NCBI GenBank assembly: GCA_021775995.1
Contig: JAJFGS010000013.1
Coordinates: 372,001-436,000, forward strand
Reading direction: 5' to 3'
From: Alphaproteobacteria bacterium
Lineage (GTDB): Bacteria > Pseudomonadota > Alphaproteobacteria > Micavibrionales > Micavibrionaceae
Length of the DNA: 64,000 nucleotides
Position numbers and translations under genes: made by a program. The notes beneath the pieces were generated by a model, which was given only the letters and a program-made list of their open reading frames with translations, was not told the origin of the DNA and did no database searches. Positions 39,570-50,442 of this stretch are shown piece after piece; position 1 is the stretch's first letter, and each line of letters begins with the position of its first letter.

Positions 39570-39590
39570 AATTGTCAAGCGGGTTTTTGT
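39570..39590 (+). repeat. Direct repeat, right copy, aattgtcaagcgggtttttgt
   Basis: Matches 38721-38741 with one mismatch. Confidence 0.85.
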
Positions 39591-39596
39591 AATAAA

Positions 39597-39620
39597 AAAG
39601 GCGCCTTGGGAGCGCCTTTA
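39597..39620 (-). terminator. Hairpin terminator downstream of carD-like gene (possibly bidirectional)
   Basis: aaaggcgccttgggagcgccttta. Confidence 0.7.
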
Positions 39621-39644
39621 AGAATTAATATATGAAGTAAAGCT

Positions 39645-40190
39645 TTATGCCGCTTTACGGACGTCATCATTGGCAACAACTGACTTCGCGTTACCTTCTG
39701 TGCCCATAATTTTTTCTAAGCGTACGGTTGCTTGCTCTTCTGATGTTTTTTCAACAGCAGCCACTTCACGTGCCAAACGCTCAAGAGCAGATTGGTAGAT
39801 TTGGCGTTCTGAATAGGATTGCTCCGTATCGTCATTGCTACGTTTAAGATCACGAAGAACTTCAGCAATCATCACTGGATCGCCAGAGTTGATTTTTAGT
39901 TCATATTCCTGAGCGCGACGGCTCCACATTGTACGGCGAATGCGTGCTTTACCTTTAAGGGTCTTAATCGCGTCTTTTAGACGAGAAGAAGTGCAAAGCT
40001 TACGCAGGCCGGACTCTTTTGCTTTAATCATAGGAATTTTGAGACGCATACGTTCTTTTTCGAAATTAATAGCGTAGAGCTTAATTTCCATACCAGAAAT
40101 CGTTTGTGTTTCCACACCTTCGATTAGACCCACTCCGTGAGCGGGGTATACGACGTAGTCACCTTTTGCAAAATTATCATTATCAGCCAT
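39645..40190 (-). CDS. CarD-family transcriptional regulator
   Basis: FAKGDYVVYPAHGVGLIEGVETQTISG...LKIPMIKAKESGLRKL...MWSRRAQEYELKINSGD. Confidence 0.93.
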   Translation of the reverse strand: MADNDNFAKGDYVVYPAHGVGLIEGVETQTISGMEIKLYAINFEKERMRLKIPMIKAKESGLRKLCTSSRLKDAIKTLKGKARIRRTMWSRRAQEYELKINSGDPVMIAEVLRDLKRSNDDTEQSYSERQIYQSALERLAREVAAVEKTSEEQATVRLEKIMGTEGNAKSVVANDDVRKAA

Positions 40191-40482
40191 AAATTTAGTG
40201 CCTTTCTGGTTTAGCGTTATTTTCTTATATGTCCCTTTTCAAATGGCGTGCCAATTGTAGAGAAACAAAACCTTAACCAGTAAATATGTTTATTTACTGT
40301 CCATTTGGTGTCTTATTTAAAAACGATTGTTGATTTTCAATTTTATTGCAAAATTTTTGACCCAAATTCAAGTTTGGGGATTTGCCCTGATCAACCGCTT
40401 CCTCTTTAAGCTATGGATGGGAGTATACTTAATAAAACGTTAAAAAGCAACAAAAATCTCATTAAAAGGGCTAAAATTCACT

Positions 40483-40821
40483 TCAGTCGCCGTCTCCAGG
40501 ACGCTCGCTAAAGTGTTCTTCTAGCTTATTTTTCTTGTCTTTGAATTTTTCAGCTTCGGGCAGTGGATCCTTTTGTGCCGTGATAACAGGCCATTTTTCA
40601 GAATACTCACGATTAAAGTCCACCCATCGCTCTGTATCTGGCTCTGTGTCTGGGAGAATCGCCTCAATAGGACATTCAGGCTCGCAGACGCCGCAATCGA
40701 TACATTCTTCTGGGTGAATAACGAGCATGTTCTCGCCTTCATAGAAGCAATCTACGGGGCATACTTCAACACAGTCGGTGTATTTACACTTGATACAGAG
40801 ATCAGTTACCACAAACGTCAT
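40483..40821 (-). CDS. fdxA: Ferredoxin FdxA (two Fe-S cluster type)
   Basis: [55 protein letters not shown]. Confidence 0.95.
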   Translation of the reverse strand: MTFVVTDLCIKCKYTDCVEVCPVDCFYEGENMLVIHPEECIDCGVCEPECPIEAILPDTEPDTERWVDFNREYSEKWPVITAQKDPLPEAEKFKDKKNKLEEHFSERPGDGD

Positions 40822-40882
40822 TCAGTAGTATTCCCTAAATTAAAAAGAATTAGCGTCCTCCCGCTTGCGGGCATGACGGCAT

Positions 40883-41791
40883 TTAAACAAGCGGTTTAAA
40901 GGATAATTTTCCATTTTTCAAGACTATATTGGCGCCAATAGGTAGGGTGCAAAGTTGCTCTCCATGACCGATAGGGGCTTCGCTTAATATAGGTAAGTGA
41001 GGGGCATGGGTTTGAATAACTTCTTCAATCGTTAGTTCAAATGGGCGTCCAGCGTCATCTTGAGAGTTTAAGAAGTCACCTAGAATAATACCAGAGAGGG
41101 GGCCTAACCAGCCAGCTTGCTTCATATGTCCTAACATACGGTCATAACGACTTAGATGGTCATTCGTATCTTCAATGAATAAAATAGAGCCTTCCAGGGT
41201 GGGCGTATAGGGCGTGCCTATTAAAGTTTGCAAAACACTTAAATTTCCACCAAATAACATACCTTCCATATCACCTTTTTGAAGGGTTTGAGTTCCTTCC
41301 AATGTTAGTGAATTTGTTGTTCCCGTTAATACATCCAGCATTTGTTCTGGCCATTCGGGTTTGAGTTTATGAATACGGCTCATTGTTGGACCATGAAAAG
41401 TTACCAAGTTGGTTTGGGCGGTGATGGCATTGAGCAGAACCGTCACATCGCTAAAACCAATAAAATTTTTAGGGTTGTCTGCGATTAATTTGTAATCAAT
41501 TTTATCCAATAAATGGATGGCACCATTTCCACCCGAGGCGCAGAATATAGCGTTGATTGCCGGGTCTTGGAAATAATCATGCAACGCATCAACTTTTTGT
41601 TCAGTTGTCCCAGCAAATTGTCCATTTTGATAAGATGCTTGAGGATGTAAGACAACTTTAAATCCTTTTGCTGTTAGGTAATCAACAGCAGGTTTTATTT
41701 CAGAGGTATCACAATGGCTAGATGGTGCGATCACACCAATGGTATCACCTTTTTTAAGGGGGGTTGGATATAGAGGTGAGGGTGCTGTCAT
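40883..41791 (-). CDS. LD-carboxypeptidase (S66/MccF family)
   Basis: LKKGDTIGVIAPSS, IFCASGGNGAIHLLDKIDY, NPKNFIGFSDVTVLLNAI, FIEDTNDHLSRYDRML. Confidence 0.93.
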   Translation of the reverse strand: MTAPSPLYPTPLKKGDTIGVIAPSSHCDTSEIKPAVDYLTAKGFKVVLHPQASYQNGQFAGTTEQKVDALHDYFQDPAINAIFCASGGNGAIHLLDKIDYKLIADNPKNFIGFSDVTVLLNAITAQTNLVTFHGPTMSRIHKLKPEWPEQMLDVLTGTTNSLTLEGTQTLQKGDMEGMLFGGNLSVLQTLIGTPYTPTLEGSILFIEDTNDHLSRYDRMLGHMKQAGWLGPLSGIILGDFLNSQDDAGRPFELTIEEVIQTHAPHLPILSEAPIGHGEQLCTLPIGANIVLKNGKLSFKPLV

Positions 41792-41830
41792 ATCCTTTGT
41801 TACACTGCCGTTGAGAGGTCTTAAAAAGCC

Positions 41831-42784
41831 TTAGCTGCTGGCTATGATTTTCTCAATAACTTCTTCGAGGGCTTCGTTAGATTTTAAATTGGATATCTGG
41901 CATGTTCCAGCAGCGTCATGCCCGCCACCGCCATATTCCAACATTAAATGACCAATTTTAGTCTTACTGGTCTTGTTTAGAATTGATTTTCCAACAGCGA
42001 GGACAGTATTTTGTTTGTTTTTACCCCATAAAATATGAATGGAAACGGAAGCTTGAGGGAAGAGAGCATAAATCATGAAACGATTGCCCGACCATATTGT
42101 GTCTTCATTGCGTAAATCAAGAACAACAACATTATCGTAAACTTGAGAACAACGTTCAATTTGTTCTTTGAATTTTGCTTGATGTTCTCGATAAAGCTCT
42201 ACGCGTTCTTTTACATCAGGAATTTCAAGAATTTGACCTATATCCTGTGTTTGATGACAAATATCAATAAGCTTCATCATTAATTGATAGTTAGAAATAT
42301 TGAAATTTTGGTAGCGCCCTAAACCTGTGCGTGAGTCCATGATAAAGCTTAATAATTCCCAGCCTTGTGGCTCCATTATATCTTGCTTTGTAAACTCAGC
42401 ATGGTCAGCTTTATCGACCGCATCCATAATGTTTGTATCAATGTTTGGAAATTTTTCTTGCCCGCCAAAGTAGTTGTAAACGATACGGGAAGCAGATTTT
42501 GCCTCTGTTTCAATGAATAAATTAGTAGCCTCTTTGCCAATGCGTTCGATTTCACTAGAATGGTGATCGAAACATAAAAAAACTTCTTCATTATAAGGAA
42601 GGTTGGTCGTTATATCTTTATTTGTAAGCTCAATTTTTCCATCTTGCATATCTTTTGGATGAACAAAAATAATGTCGTTAATAACGTCAAGCTCTTTTAA
42701 AAGAACGGCACATACCAAGCCATCCATATCAGAGCGTGTAACCAAACGATATTTTGTGTTTTTATCAGGATATATTTTTGACAT
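41831..42784 (-). CDS. DHH-family phosphoesterase
   Basis: YRLVTRSDMDGLVCAVLL, CFDHHSSE, GGGGHDAAGTCQI. Confidence 0.85.
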   Translation of the reverse strand: MSKIYPDKNTKYRLVTRSDMDGLVCAVLLKELDVINDIIFVHPKDMQDGKIELTNKDITTNLPYNEEVFLCFDHHSSEIERIGKEATNLFIETEAKSASRIVYNYFGGQEKFPNIDTNIMDAVDKADHAEFTKQDIMEPQGWELLSFIMDSRTGLGRYQNFNISNYQLMMKLIDICHQTQDIGQILEIPDVKERVELYREHQAKFKEQIERCSQVYDNVVVLDLRNEDTIWSGNRFMIYALFPQASVSIHILWGKNKQNTVLAVGKSILNKTSKTKIGHLMLEYGGGGHDAAGTCQISNLKSNEALEEVIEKIIASS

Positions 42785-42809
42785 TCATTAACTCAGTTGT
42801 TTAAGGGGT

Positions 42810-44138
42810 TTATTTTTTAGAAGTTGCCTCTTTTTTGTTGTCGTCATTGTCATCTTTTTTAGAAGATTTTTTCTTTTTCTTGTCTTTGGTGGCGTAGACA
42901 AAGGTCGGTTCTTTTTTACCTTTAACAACATCTGCATTAATAATAACTTTTTCTACGTTTTCTTTGTCAGGTAAATCATACATGGTATCAAGTAATAGAT
43001 TTTCTAAAATAGAACGAAGACCACGTGCCCCAGTTTTACGTTTGATGGCGGCTTGAGCGATGGCCTTTAGCGCATCGTCAGCAAATTCAAGTTGTGCCCC
43101 TTCAATTTCAAAAAGTTTTTGATATTGTTTAACAAGAGCGTTCTTAGGCTCAGTTAAGATGGTAATAAGAGCATCTTCATCAAGGTTTTCAAGTGTGGCA
43201 ATTAAAGGAAGGCGTCCGATAAATTCAGGAATAAGACCGTATTTAACCAAATCTTCTGGCTCTAATTTTTTAAGTAATTCGCCAGCGTTCCCTTCATCAG
43301 GAGGTTTGACGTCGGCACCAAAGCCCAATGTTTGACCACGATCTTTATTTGCCAAGATTTTTTCAATACCAGAAAATGCACCACCACAAATGAAGAGGAT
43401 ATTGGCAGTGTCGACTTGTAAAAATTCTTGTTGTGGGTGTTTACGTCCGCCTTGAGGAGGAACGGAAGCAACAGTTCCTTCCATTAATTTCAAGAGAGCT
43501 TGTTGCACACCTTCACCAGATACGTCACGCGTAATGGAAGGGTTGTCTGATTTACGGCTGATTTTATCAATTTCATCAATGTAAACGATACCGCGTTGTG
43601 CACGCTCAACGTTATAATCAGAAGCTTGTAAGAGTTTAAGCACAATATTTTCGACATCTTCACCGACATAACCAGCTTCGGTTAAGGTGGTTGCATCGGC
43701 CATTGTGAATGGAACATCAATAACTCGTGCTAAGGTTTGAGCAAGAAGTGTTTTACCACATCCTGTTGGCCCAAGGATAAGAATATTAGATTTTGCAAGT
43801 TCAATATCGCCTGCAGCGTTACCAACATGCTCGAGGCGTTTATAGTGGTTGTGTACCGCAACAGAAAGAATACGTTTGGCTTGTTGTTGACCAATGACGT
43901 AGTCATCCAAGAAAGCTTTAATTTCACTTGGTGAGGGAATACCATCATCAGACCCGCGTACAAGTTGAGTTTTGTCTTCTTCACGAATAATGTCCATGCA
44001 GAGCTCAACACATTCATTACAGATGAATACATTTGGTCCAGCAATTAATTTGCGAACCTCATGTTGGCTTTTACCGCAAAAAGAACAATAAAGTGTGTTT
44101 TTGCTGTCGCTGCTCTCGTCGTCGGATGATTTACCCAT
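42810..44138 (-). CDS. clpX: ATP-dependent Clp protease ATP-binding subunit ClpX
   Basis: [30 protein letters not shown] zinc finger; [30 protein letters not shown]. Confidence 0.97.
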   Translation of the reverse strand: MGKSSDDESSDSKNTLYCSFCGKSQHEVRKLIAGPNVFICNECVELCMDIIREEDKTQLVRGSDDGIPSPSEIKAFLDDYVIGQQQAKRILSVAVHNHYKRLEHVGNAAGDIELAKSNILILGPTGCGKTLLAQTLARVIDVPFTMADATTLTEAGYVGEDVENIVLKLLQASDYNVERAQRGIVYIDEIDKISRKSDNPSITRDVSGEGVQQALLKLMEGTVASVPPQGGRKHPQQEFLQVDTANILFICGGAFSGIEKILANKDRGQTLGFGADVKPPDEGNAGELLKKLEPEDLVKYGLIPEFIGRLPLIATLENLDEDALITILTEPKNALVKQYQKLFEIEGAQLEFADDALKAIAQAAIKRKTGARGLRSILENLLLDTMYDLPDKENVEKVIINADVVKGKKEPTFVYATKDKKKKKSSKKDDNDDNKKEATSKK

Positions 44139-44370
44139 TTAATGTGCCTTTTAATCTTTATTTATCAATAATCTATTCGGTGCGCTAAGCCATATTATTA
44201 CAATGAATCAACCCCTTCAAGGTAGCTAGAGGTTTAGCCTTGCGCAAGAGATGATTTGCAATTCCATGAAGGGGGTAAAGGTTTTTATTCCATGAAACAC
44301 ATTGCATCTTACTTTACTTTTATATTAAGAGTATGAACAACTTATTAACAACCACAATAACTTATACGCT

Positions 44371-44775
44371 ATGGCTCAAGTAACTTTAGAAGAATTAACC
44401 GAAAATTTCGCCCTTTTTAATGATTGGGAGGAGCGTTATAAATATTTGATAGATTTAGGCAAAAACCTTGAGCCTATGCCTGAAACCCTTAAAACAGAGG
44501 AAACCTTGGTTAAGGGGTGCACGTCTAGGGTGTGGTTAATATGTGAAACTAATAGTGCAGGCGCTTACCATTTTATGGCCGATAGTGACGCTCATATCGT
44601 CAAAGGACTGATTGCTATATTACTGAGTGCCTATGAAGGAAAAACGACGGCAGAAATTAAAGAGGTGAATATTGAGAGTGCGTTTGAAAAGATCGGTTTG
44701 AACCGACATCTATCACCCAACCGCCGCAATGGTTTCTTTTCTATGGTTGAGCGGGTGAAAGCCCTAAGCCAGTAA
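44371..44775 (+). CDS. sufE: SufE-like cysteine desulfuration protein
   Basis: WEERYKYLIDLGKNLEPMP...VKGCTSRVWLI...LSPNRRNGFFSMVERVK. Confidence 0.93.
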   Translation: MAQVTLEELTENFALFNDWEERYKYLIDLGKNLEPMPETLKTEETLVKGCTSRVWLICETNSAGAYHFMADSDAHIVKGLIAILLSAYEGKTTAEIKEVNIESAFEKIGLNRHLSPNRRNGFFSMVERVKALSQ

Positions 44776-44787
44776 TATTGATTTTTT

Positions 44788-45471
44788 CTATTTTTCTTTT
44801 TTCTTAATACTAGAGAGTATTTCACCAAAAATTGTATCGGCTTCTGGATGTTCGGGACCAGTGAGACGGGATTCAACCGTCATGACCGAGTTTTGTCCAA
44901 TCCAGAGTTGAGCGTTATAGATTGAATGCTGTTTCCCTCTTTTGGCTGTACCGAGAAGGGAGCCTTGGCGAACATCACCGTCTTCATTAGTGTTAATTTC
45001 ATGTTCAGAAATATTACCGCGCTCAACCATACCCTTTAAAGCTGTGGCAATGACGGGTTCTGTGTAACTTTTATACTGTTTTGGCGTAGAAAGAACGCAC
45101 GTCACGCTGACCTCTATAGTGGTTGTAACATCGTAAACCATTGTGTAGCTGGTGAAGTCTGTGCAGTTTTGAGGGCCATTGGGACAACGTTTGGATTTGT
45201 GTGGCTGGCCTGGAAAAACCATTTGAAATTCACAAATCTCAGGAGCATATTTTACGGCTCCTTCGGGCATAGATGTTTCTTCAAGGATGTCGGTAAGGTC
45301 TTTTGTGGGTTCTTTATCTTCTGCATATGAGGGAAAGATAAATAATGTCATTGCGAGCGTTAGCGAAGCAATCCAGAAAAGTAAGAATAGATTGCCGCGT
45401 CGCTTATTTGTGCTCAGGCGTGCAAGCACGCTACGCGAACGCTCCTCGCAATGACGGTTTTCGTTTAACAT
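44788..45471 (-). CDS. Secreted hypothetical protein; N-terminal signal peptide lies in a dispersed repeat
   Basis: TAATG coupling to hisS; MLNENRHCEERSRSVLARLSTNKRRGNLFLLFWIASLTLAMTLFIFPSYAEDKEP... Confidence 0.7.
   Translation of the reverse strand: MLNENRHCEERSRSVLARLSTNKRRGNLFLLFWIASLTLAMTLFIFPSYAEDKEPTKDLTDILEETSMPEGAVKYAPEICEFQMVFPGQPHKSKRCPNGPQNCTDFTSYTMVYDVTTTIEVSVTCVLSTPKQYKSYTEPVIATALKGMVERGNISEHEINTNEDGDVRQGSLLGTAKRGKQHSIYNAQLWIGQNSVMTVESRLTGPEHPEADTIFGEILSSIKKKEK
45347..45456 (-). repeat. GTCATTGC...GCAATGAC dispersed palindromic repeat
   Basis: Reverse strand: gtcattgcgaggagcg...gcggcaatctattc...ctggattgcttcgctaacgctcgcaatgac. Confidence 0.85.
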
Positions 45472-46802
45472 TACTTGCTCCAAGTTGTAGGGTTGGCATT
45501 GGTTTGGTCTCCTGTTTCTACATTTTTAATCTCATGTTTGTTATTTGTAGATACATACCAAATATAAGGAATCAGTTTTTTCTTCGCATAGTTAAAATGC
45601 TTATCCCATTTTTTAACGGTTGCAAAAACTTCAACATTGATACCACGTTGACGCAATATCTGTGCGGTCTTACTGGCTTCAGATGATAGCGCGGAATCTT
45701 CGGTATAAAGCAGGATATCTGTTGGTGATTTAGGGCCAATCTTTAAAAGTTCTGGCCGTTGTTGGCGGATCACATCAAACAGCCGAGAAAAGCCGAGAGA
45801 GATTCCGACGCCTGGTAAATGTTTATTGATAAAGCCGCCAGCAAGATCGTCATAACGACCACCAGAACAGACGGAGCCTGTAAATTCAGGCACATCAAGA
45901 AGCTGTGTTTCATAGACGGTGCCTGTGTAGTAATCCAGACCACGGATGATGGAGAGATCAGCGACAACGGCACCTTCGGGTAGGTGGGAGAGGGATTGCA
46001 TTACACTTATAAGGTCGCGAAAACCCTCATCAGTAGTGTTGTTATATTTTCCAATATGTTCTTCTATTTGATCAACTGTTGTAAATTTTCTTGAAGCTAT
46101 TGCAATAATATTTTCAACTTGTGTGTCATTAAAATTAAATTGTTCGCGCAAAGATTTTTTAGTTTCTTCTATTCCTACCTTTTCAATTTTGTCTAATGCC
46201 CGCATAATTAATGGTATATCTTCGGACTTACTTGCAATGTTTTCAAATAATCCCATCAAAATTTTACGATTACTAATCCGCATTTGGACGGGGCCAATAC
46301 CAAGACCAGCAATGACTTCATACATGACGGCGGCGACTTCGGCATCATGAGAGAGCGGAAGGTTATCAACATTAATGATGTCGATATCACATTGATAAAA
46401 TTCACGCATACGACCCATTTGGGGGCGCTCGCCCCGCCAAACGCGTTGTATTTGATAACGCTTAAATGGGAAAACCAGTTCATTAAAATGCTGCGCCGTA
46501 TAACGGGCAAAAGGTACTGTTTGGTCAAAGTGCAAGGCAAGGCGAGATTCTTTGCTACTGTCTTCCTCATGAATACGCTTTATTTCATAAATTTCCTTAT
46601 CAACTTCGCCTTTGGCCAGTAGGACGTCGGTTTCTTCAACAGAGGGGGTCTCAATAGAGCAAAAGCCATATGATTCAAAGACTTTGCGGATATGGTCGAA
46701 CCAGCGTTGCTCAACGAGGCGTTCTTCTGGGAGCCATTCGGGAAAGCCGCTAATAGGCTTAGGTTTATATATACTCGGTTTTTTCTTGGTTTTTTCTGAC
46801 AT
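45471..46802 (-). CDS. hisS: Histidine--tRNA ligase
   Basis: ISGFPEWLPEERLVEQRWFDHIRKVFESYGF, WRGERPQMGRMREFYQCDIDII, RGLDYYTGTVYE, GGRYDDLAGGF. Confidence 0.95.
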   Translation of the reverse strand: MSEKTKKKPSIYKPKPISGFPEWLPEERLVEQRWFDHIRKVFESYGFCSIETPSVEETDVLLAKGEVDKEIYEIKRIHEEDSSKESRLALHFDQTVPFARYTAQHFNELVFPFKRYQIQRVWRGERPQMGRMREFYQCDIDIINVDNLPLSHDAEVAAVMYEVIAGLGIGPVQMRISNRKILMGLFENIASKSEDIPLIMRALDKIEKVGIEETKKSLREQFNFNDTQVENIIAIASRKFTTVDQIEEHIGKYNNTTDEGFRDLISVMQSLSHLPEGAVVADLSIIRGLDYYTGTVYETQLLDVPEFTGSVCSGGRYDDLAGGFINKHLPGVGISLGFSRLFDVIRQQRPELLKIGPKSPTDILLYTEDSALSSEASKTAQILRQRGINVEVFATVKKWDKHFNYAKKKLIPYIWYVSTNNKHEIKNVETGDQTNANPTTWSK

Positions 46803-46869
46803 AATACTTGCAATAATCATAAATTATGGTAAATTGACGCCTTTAAACGCTATAAAGGTTTTTACACTA

Positions 46870-47262
46870 ATGAGTCTAACGAGTCACTTTTTTACTGCAA
46901 CAAATGAGGTAATAGGGCCTAAAAACGATCGTCGAGTTGAAATGCTTGATAGAGAAACTGGTCTGGTTGTGTGTGATTTGAATCAAGACGATGCAATTTA
47001 TTTGGTTAAAAATTGGACATATTTTGCGCATGCTGGTGCTGATGAGATTGATGGAAATAGTAATGAATTTACTTCACATGGTTTAAACTTTATTTTTAAT
47101 GGATTAAAAAAATATCAAAGAAGTAACCCTGTAACTGCTGAATATATTGTGACTCAAAATCAAGAATTTGATAGAGTTGCTCGGGTGCTTAAAGAGGATT
47201 CAAGATCTAAAAGTAGAGTTGGGCGATTTATAGAAACGGCTGTTTCATGGGTTTTCAAATAA
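46870..47262 (+). CDS. Hypothetical protein
   Basis: [49 protein letters not shown]...; start moved in from ORF 46612. Confidence 0.55.
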   Translation: MSLTSHFFTATNEVIGPKNDRRVEMLDRETGLVVCDLNQDDAIYLVKNWTYFAHAGADEIDGNSNEFTSHGLNFIFNGLKKYQRSNPVTAEYIVTQNQEFDRVARVLKEDSRSKSRVGRFIETAVSWVFK

Positions 47263-49083
47263 TTTTTCCAACCGACTGACAAGAGCATTAGCGAGTTCGT
47301 CAGCATCACTAATCGTCATAGCACGTTCATAATAGCGGGTGACATCGTGTCCAATACCAATGGCGGTAAGCTCAACTTGTTTTAAGCCTTCTATCCAACC
47401 AATAACATGACGTAAATCAAGCTCTAAAACATTAGCAGGATTGACAGAGAGGGTGGAGTCGTCAACGGGTGCGCCATCAGAAATGACCATCATAATTTTG
47501 CGTTGTTCGGGACGGCGGGCAAGACGGTTATGCGCCCAAACCAAGGCTTCGCCATCAATATTTTCTTTTAAGATTCCTTCTTTGAGCATGAGCCCTAAAT
47601 TTTTACGGGCGCGGCGAAGAGGCGCATCGGCGTTTTTATAAACAATGTGACGAATATCATTAAGGCGTCCCGGTTGTGGAGGGCGACCACTTTCGATCCA
47701 AAGCTCGCGGGCTTTGCCACCTTTCCAAGCACGGGTGGTGAAGCCAAGAATTTCAGCTTTTACACCGCAGCGTTCCAACGTGCGGGATAAAATATCGGCA
47801 CTGATGGCGGCGAGGGCGATAGGACGTCCACGCATGGAGCCAGAATTATCAATCAGAATTGTTACAACGGTATCACGGAACTCGGTTTGTTTTTCCATCT
47901 TAAAAGCACGAGGGACATCATCACCTGTAATGATACGGGTGAGCTTCGCGCCATCAAGCACGCCTTCTTCCAGATCAAATTGCCAACTGCGTTGTTGTTG
48001 TGCCATCAGTTTACGTTGCAAGCGATTGGCGAGTTTTGACACAATACCTTGTTGATTTTGGAGTTGTTGATCAAGCAGGGCGCGGAGGCGCGTGAGTTCT
48101 TCAGGGTCGGCAAGCTCTTCCGCATCAACAATTTCATCAAAGGCACGGGAGTAAATTTTATAGGTTTCATTGGGATCACTGTTGAGGCTATCGGGACGAC
48201 GCATATCAGGATTAGCGGGTTCATCATCCTCACTTGCTTGCATCATTTGATCGTTGTCAGAATTATCGGCTTCGCCATCTTCGGCAGTGTCTTGGCTATC
48301 GTCCGTCTCAGAAGCATCGGCGCTTTGGGCACCATCTTGTTCTTGGGCAGAAGATTCTTCTTCGCTTTCTTCTAATTCATCTAGGTTTGATTGACCTTGT
48401 GATTCGATTTTTTCCTCTGGTGCCGCGTTTTCAGCCGCATCAGTGGCAATCAAATCCATTTTCATCATTAAGGCGCGAGAGGCTTTGGCAAATTCAATTT
48501 GATCATTTAAAAGAGGTTTTAAATTTTCAATTGTTTCAGCGCCAAGTTTTTCTTCAATCCATGGCGTCCATTTTTTAAGCAGTGTTTTTGCATTTTCAGG
48601 GATGGGCTCATCCGTTAGGTGAATTCGGGTATAAGCATGCAGAGCATCAGCAATATTGCTGTCTTCACGATTTTGCAAACGTGTATAACCAAGGCGGTCA
48701 CATTTTTCATTTAAAGTTTGATTGAGGTTTTCTTTAACGCCCGGCATTTGACTGGCACCTAGGGATTCACATCGTGCTTGCTCTAACGCATCAAAGACGG
48801 CGCGCGCTGTTAAATCCATCGGAGCGTTTTGTTGATGGATAGCAGGAGCGTGATGATGGAGACGTAAAGCTTTGGCATCGCTCGCGCCGCGAGTGAGGGT
48901 TATATCTTCTAAGGCCTCATCAGGTAAAGGAAGTGTGGTGCTTTCTTCCAGAGGGTTGGTCGGGCGGTCAAAGCGTTCTTGCTCAGAAAAACCCACATCA
49001 TAATGTTTCTTACCCGCTATCGCACGTAATGTCGCTGCCGTTGCAGATTTAAAATTTTCAAAATGATTGTTTTTGTTTGGCAT
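47245..49083 (-). CDS. cobT: Cobaltochelatase CobT-like subunit (VWA domain)
   Basis: Acidic central region; [56 protein letters not shown]. Confidence 0.93.
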   Translation of the reverse strand: MPNKNNHFENFKSATAATLRAIAGKKHYDVGFSEQERFDRPTNPLEESTTLPLPDEALEDITLTRGASDAKALRLHHHAPAIHQQNAPMDLTARAVFDALEQARCESLGASQMPGVKENLNQTLNEKCDRLGYTRLQNREDSNIADALHAYTRIHLTDEPIPENAKTLLKKWTPWIEEKLGAETIENLKPLLNDQIEFAKASRALMMKMDLIATDAAENAAPEEKIESQGQSNLDELEESEEESSAQEQDGAQSADASETDDSQDTAEDGEADNSDNDQMMQASEDDEPANPDMRRPDSLNSDPNETYKIYSRAFDEIVDAEELADPEELTRLRALLDQQLQNQQGIVSKLANRLQRKLMAQQQRSWQFDLEEGVLDGAKLTRIITGDDVPRAFKMEKQTEFRDTVVTILIDNSGSMRGRPIALAAISADILSRTLERCGVKAEILGFTTRAWKGGKARELWIESGRPPQPGRLNDIRHIVYKNADAPLRRARKNLGLMLKEGILKENIDGEALVWAHNRLARRPEQRKIMMVISDGAPVDDSTLSVNPANVLELDLRHVIGWIEGLKQVELTAIGIGHDVTRYYERAMTISDADELANALVSRLEKLFENP

Positions 49084-49398
49084 TTAAAAACACCTGTGAT
49101 CGATTTTACATTGCGCTAAAAGATAAATTGCCAAGATTAATGGCAAGCTAATAATAATTATTATTATTGCAGCAAGCCATTTATTAAATTTTTCTGCTTT
49201 AATAAATGGTAGAGTGACCAAGCCTGGAGTGAAAAAAGAAACGTATATGACATATTCTAATAGTCTTCGTGGTAAATTTTCAGATGTAAATATAAAGTGA
49301 TAGCCAAAGGTGAGGCTTGTTATAATAAATACTATTATTGGAGATAAGGCGATTGCGCTAAGCGATAAGTAGTTTTTTAGTTTTTGTTTTGAAATCAT
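49084..49398 (-). CDS. Small multi-TM hypothetical protein between cobS and cobT
   Basis: 104 aa with hydrophobic stretches LSAIALSPIIVFIITSLTFGY, WLAAIIIIIISLPLILAIYLLA. Confidence 0.6.
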   Translation of the reverse strand: MISKQKLKNYLSLSAIALSPIIVFIITSLTFGYHFIFTSENLPRRLLEYVIYVSFFTPGLVTLPFIKAEKFNKWLAAIIIIIISLPLILAIYLLAQCKIDHRCF

Positions 49399-49409
49399 TA
49401 GTTACGTAG

Positions 49410-50432
49410 CTACTTCAACAACTCAACGCCAAAACAGCGTTGATAATATTCGGCAATAATAGGCCATTCCATTTCATCGCATTTATTCATGAAGGCGTAA
49501 CGGAAGGACAGGTCACGATCACCAAAAATTTGTAAATTTTCAGCCCAACTCAGCACGGTACGTGGACTCATGAGGGTTGAGAGGTCACCATTGATAAAAC
49601 CTTGTCTGGTGAGGGATGCCATGCGTACCATAGCATCAATAGACTCACGACCTTCCTTGTTATCCATGTCAGGCATTTTGGCGGCGATGATATCCATCTC
49701 TTTTTCATGCTTTAAATAGTTTAGTTGGGCGACGATATTCCATCTGTCCATCTGCGCTTGGTTGACTTGTTGTGTGCCGTGATAAAGCCCTGTCGTATCA
49801 CCAAGGCCAACAGTATTGGCAGTGGCAAATAATCTGAAAGCAGGGTGAGGGCGGATCACAACATTCTGGTCCAGCAATGTTAGTTTTCCTTCGGCTTCCA
49901 GCACACGTTGAATAACAAACATCACATCTGGGCGACCGGCATCATATTCATCAAAGACGAGTGCAACAGGGTTTTGAATAGCCCAAGGAAGTAGACCTTC
50001 TTGGAAGCGGGTGATTTGTTTTCCTTCTTGAAGAACAATCATATCTTTACCGAGGAGATCAATACGGCTGACGTGAGAGTCCATATTAATACGCACGCAA
50101 GGCCAATTGAGGCGTGCGGCGACTTGTTCTATATGAGTGGACTTCCCTGTACCGTGATATCCTTGAATCATCACGCGGCGGTTATTGGCGAAGCCAGCGA
50201 GAATGGCCATGGTTGTTTCATGATCAAATTGATAGGTAGGATCAATTTTAGGAACGTTAGAATTTTCTTCTTTAAAGCCTGGAACTTTCCAGTCTATATC
50301 CAGTCCAAAAGTTTTTCGCACGTCATATTTGGTATCAGGAATAGTTGTGTATTTTCCTTCTTTATTAACGACTTTCGTCATATCAAAAGAGGCGGAGGTT
50401 AATTCATTTTCTTGTTCAGATAGCTCGGACAT
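49410..50432 (-). CDS. cobS: Cobaltochelatase CobS-like AAA+ subunit
   Basis: MIQGYHGTGKSTHIEQVAARLNWPCVRINMDSHVSRIDLLGKD, LVFDEYDAGRPDVMFVIQRVLE, LFATANTVGLGDTTGLYHGTQ. Confidence 0.96.
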   Translation of the reverse strand: MSELSEQENELTSASFDMTKVVNKEGKYTTIPDTKYDVRKTFGLDIDWKVPGFKEENSNVPKIDPTYQFDHETTMAILAGFANNRRVMIQGYHGTGKSTHIEQVAARLNWPCVRINMDSHVSRIDLLGKDMIVLQEGKQITRFQEGLLPWAIQNPVALVFDEYDAGRPDVMFVIQRVLEAEGKLTLLDQNVVIRPHPAFRLFATANTVGLGDTTGLYHGTQQVNQAQMDRWNIVAQLNYLKHEKEMDIIAAKMPDMDNKEGRESIDAMVRMASLTRQGFINGDLSTLMSPRTVLSWAENLQIFGDRDLSFRYAFMNKCDEMEWPIIAEYYQRCFGVELLK

Positions 50433-50442
50433 GATTTTCTTT

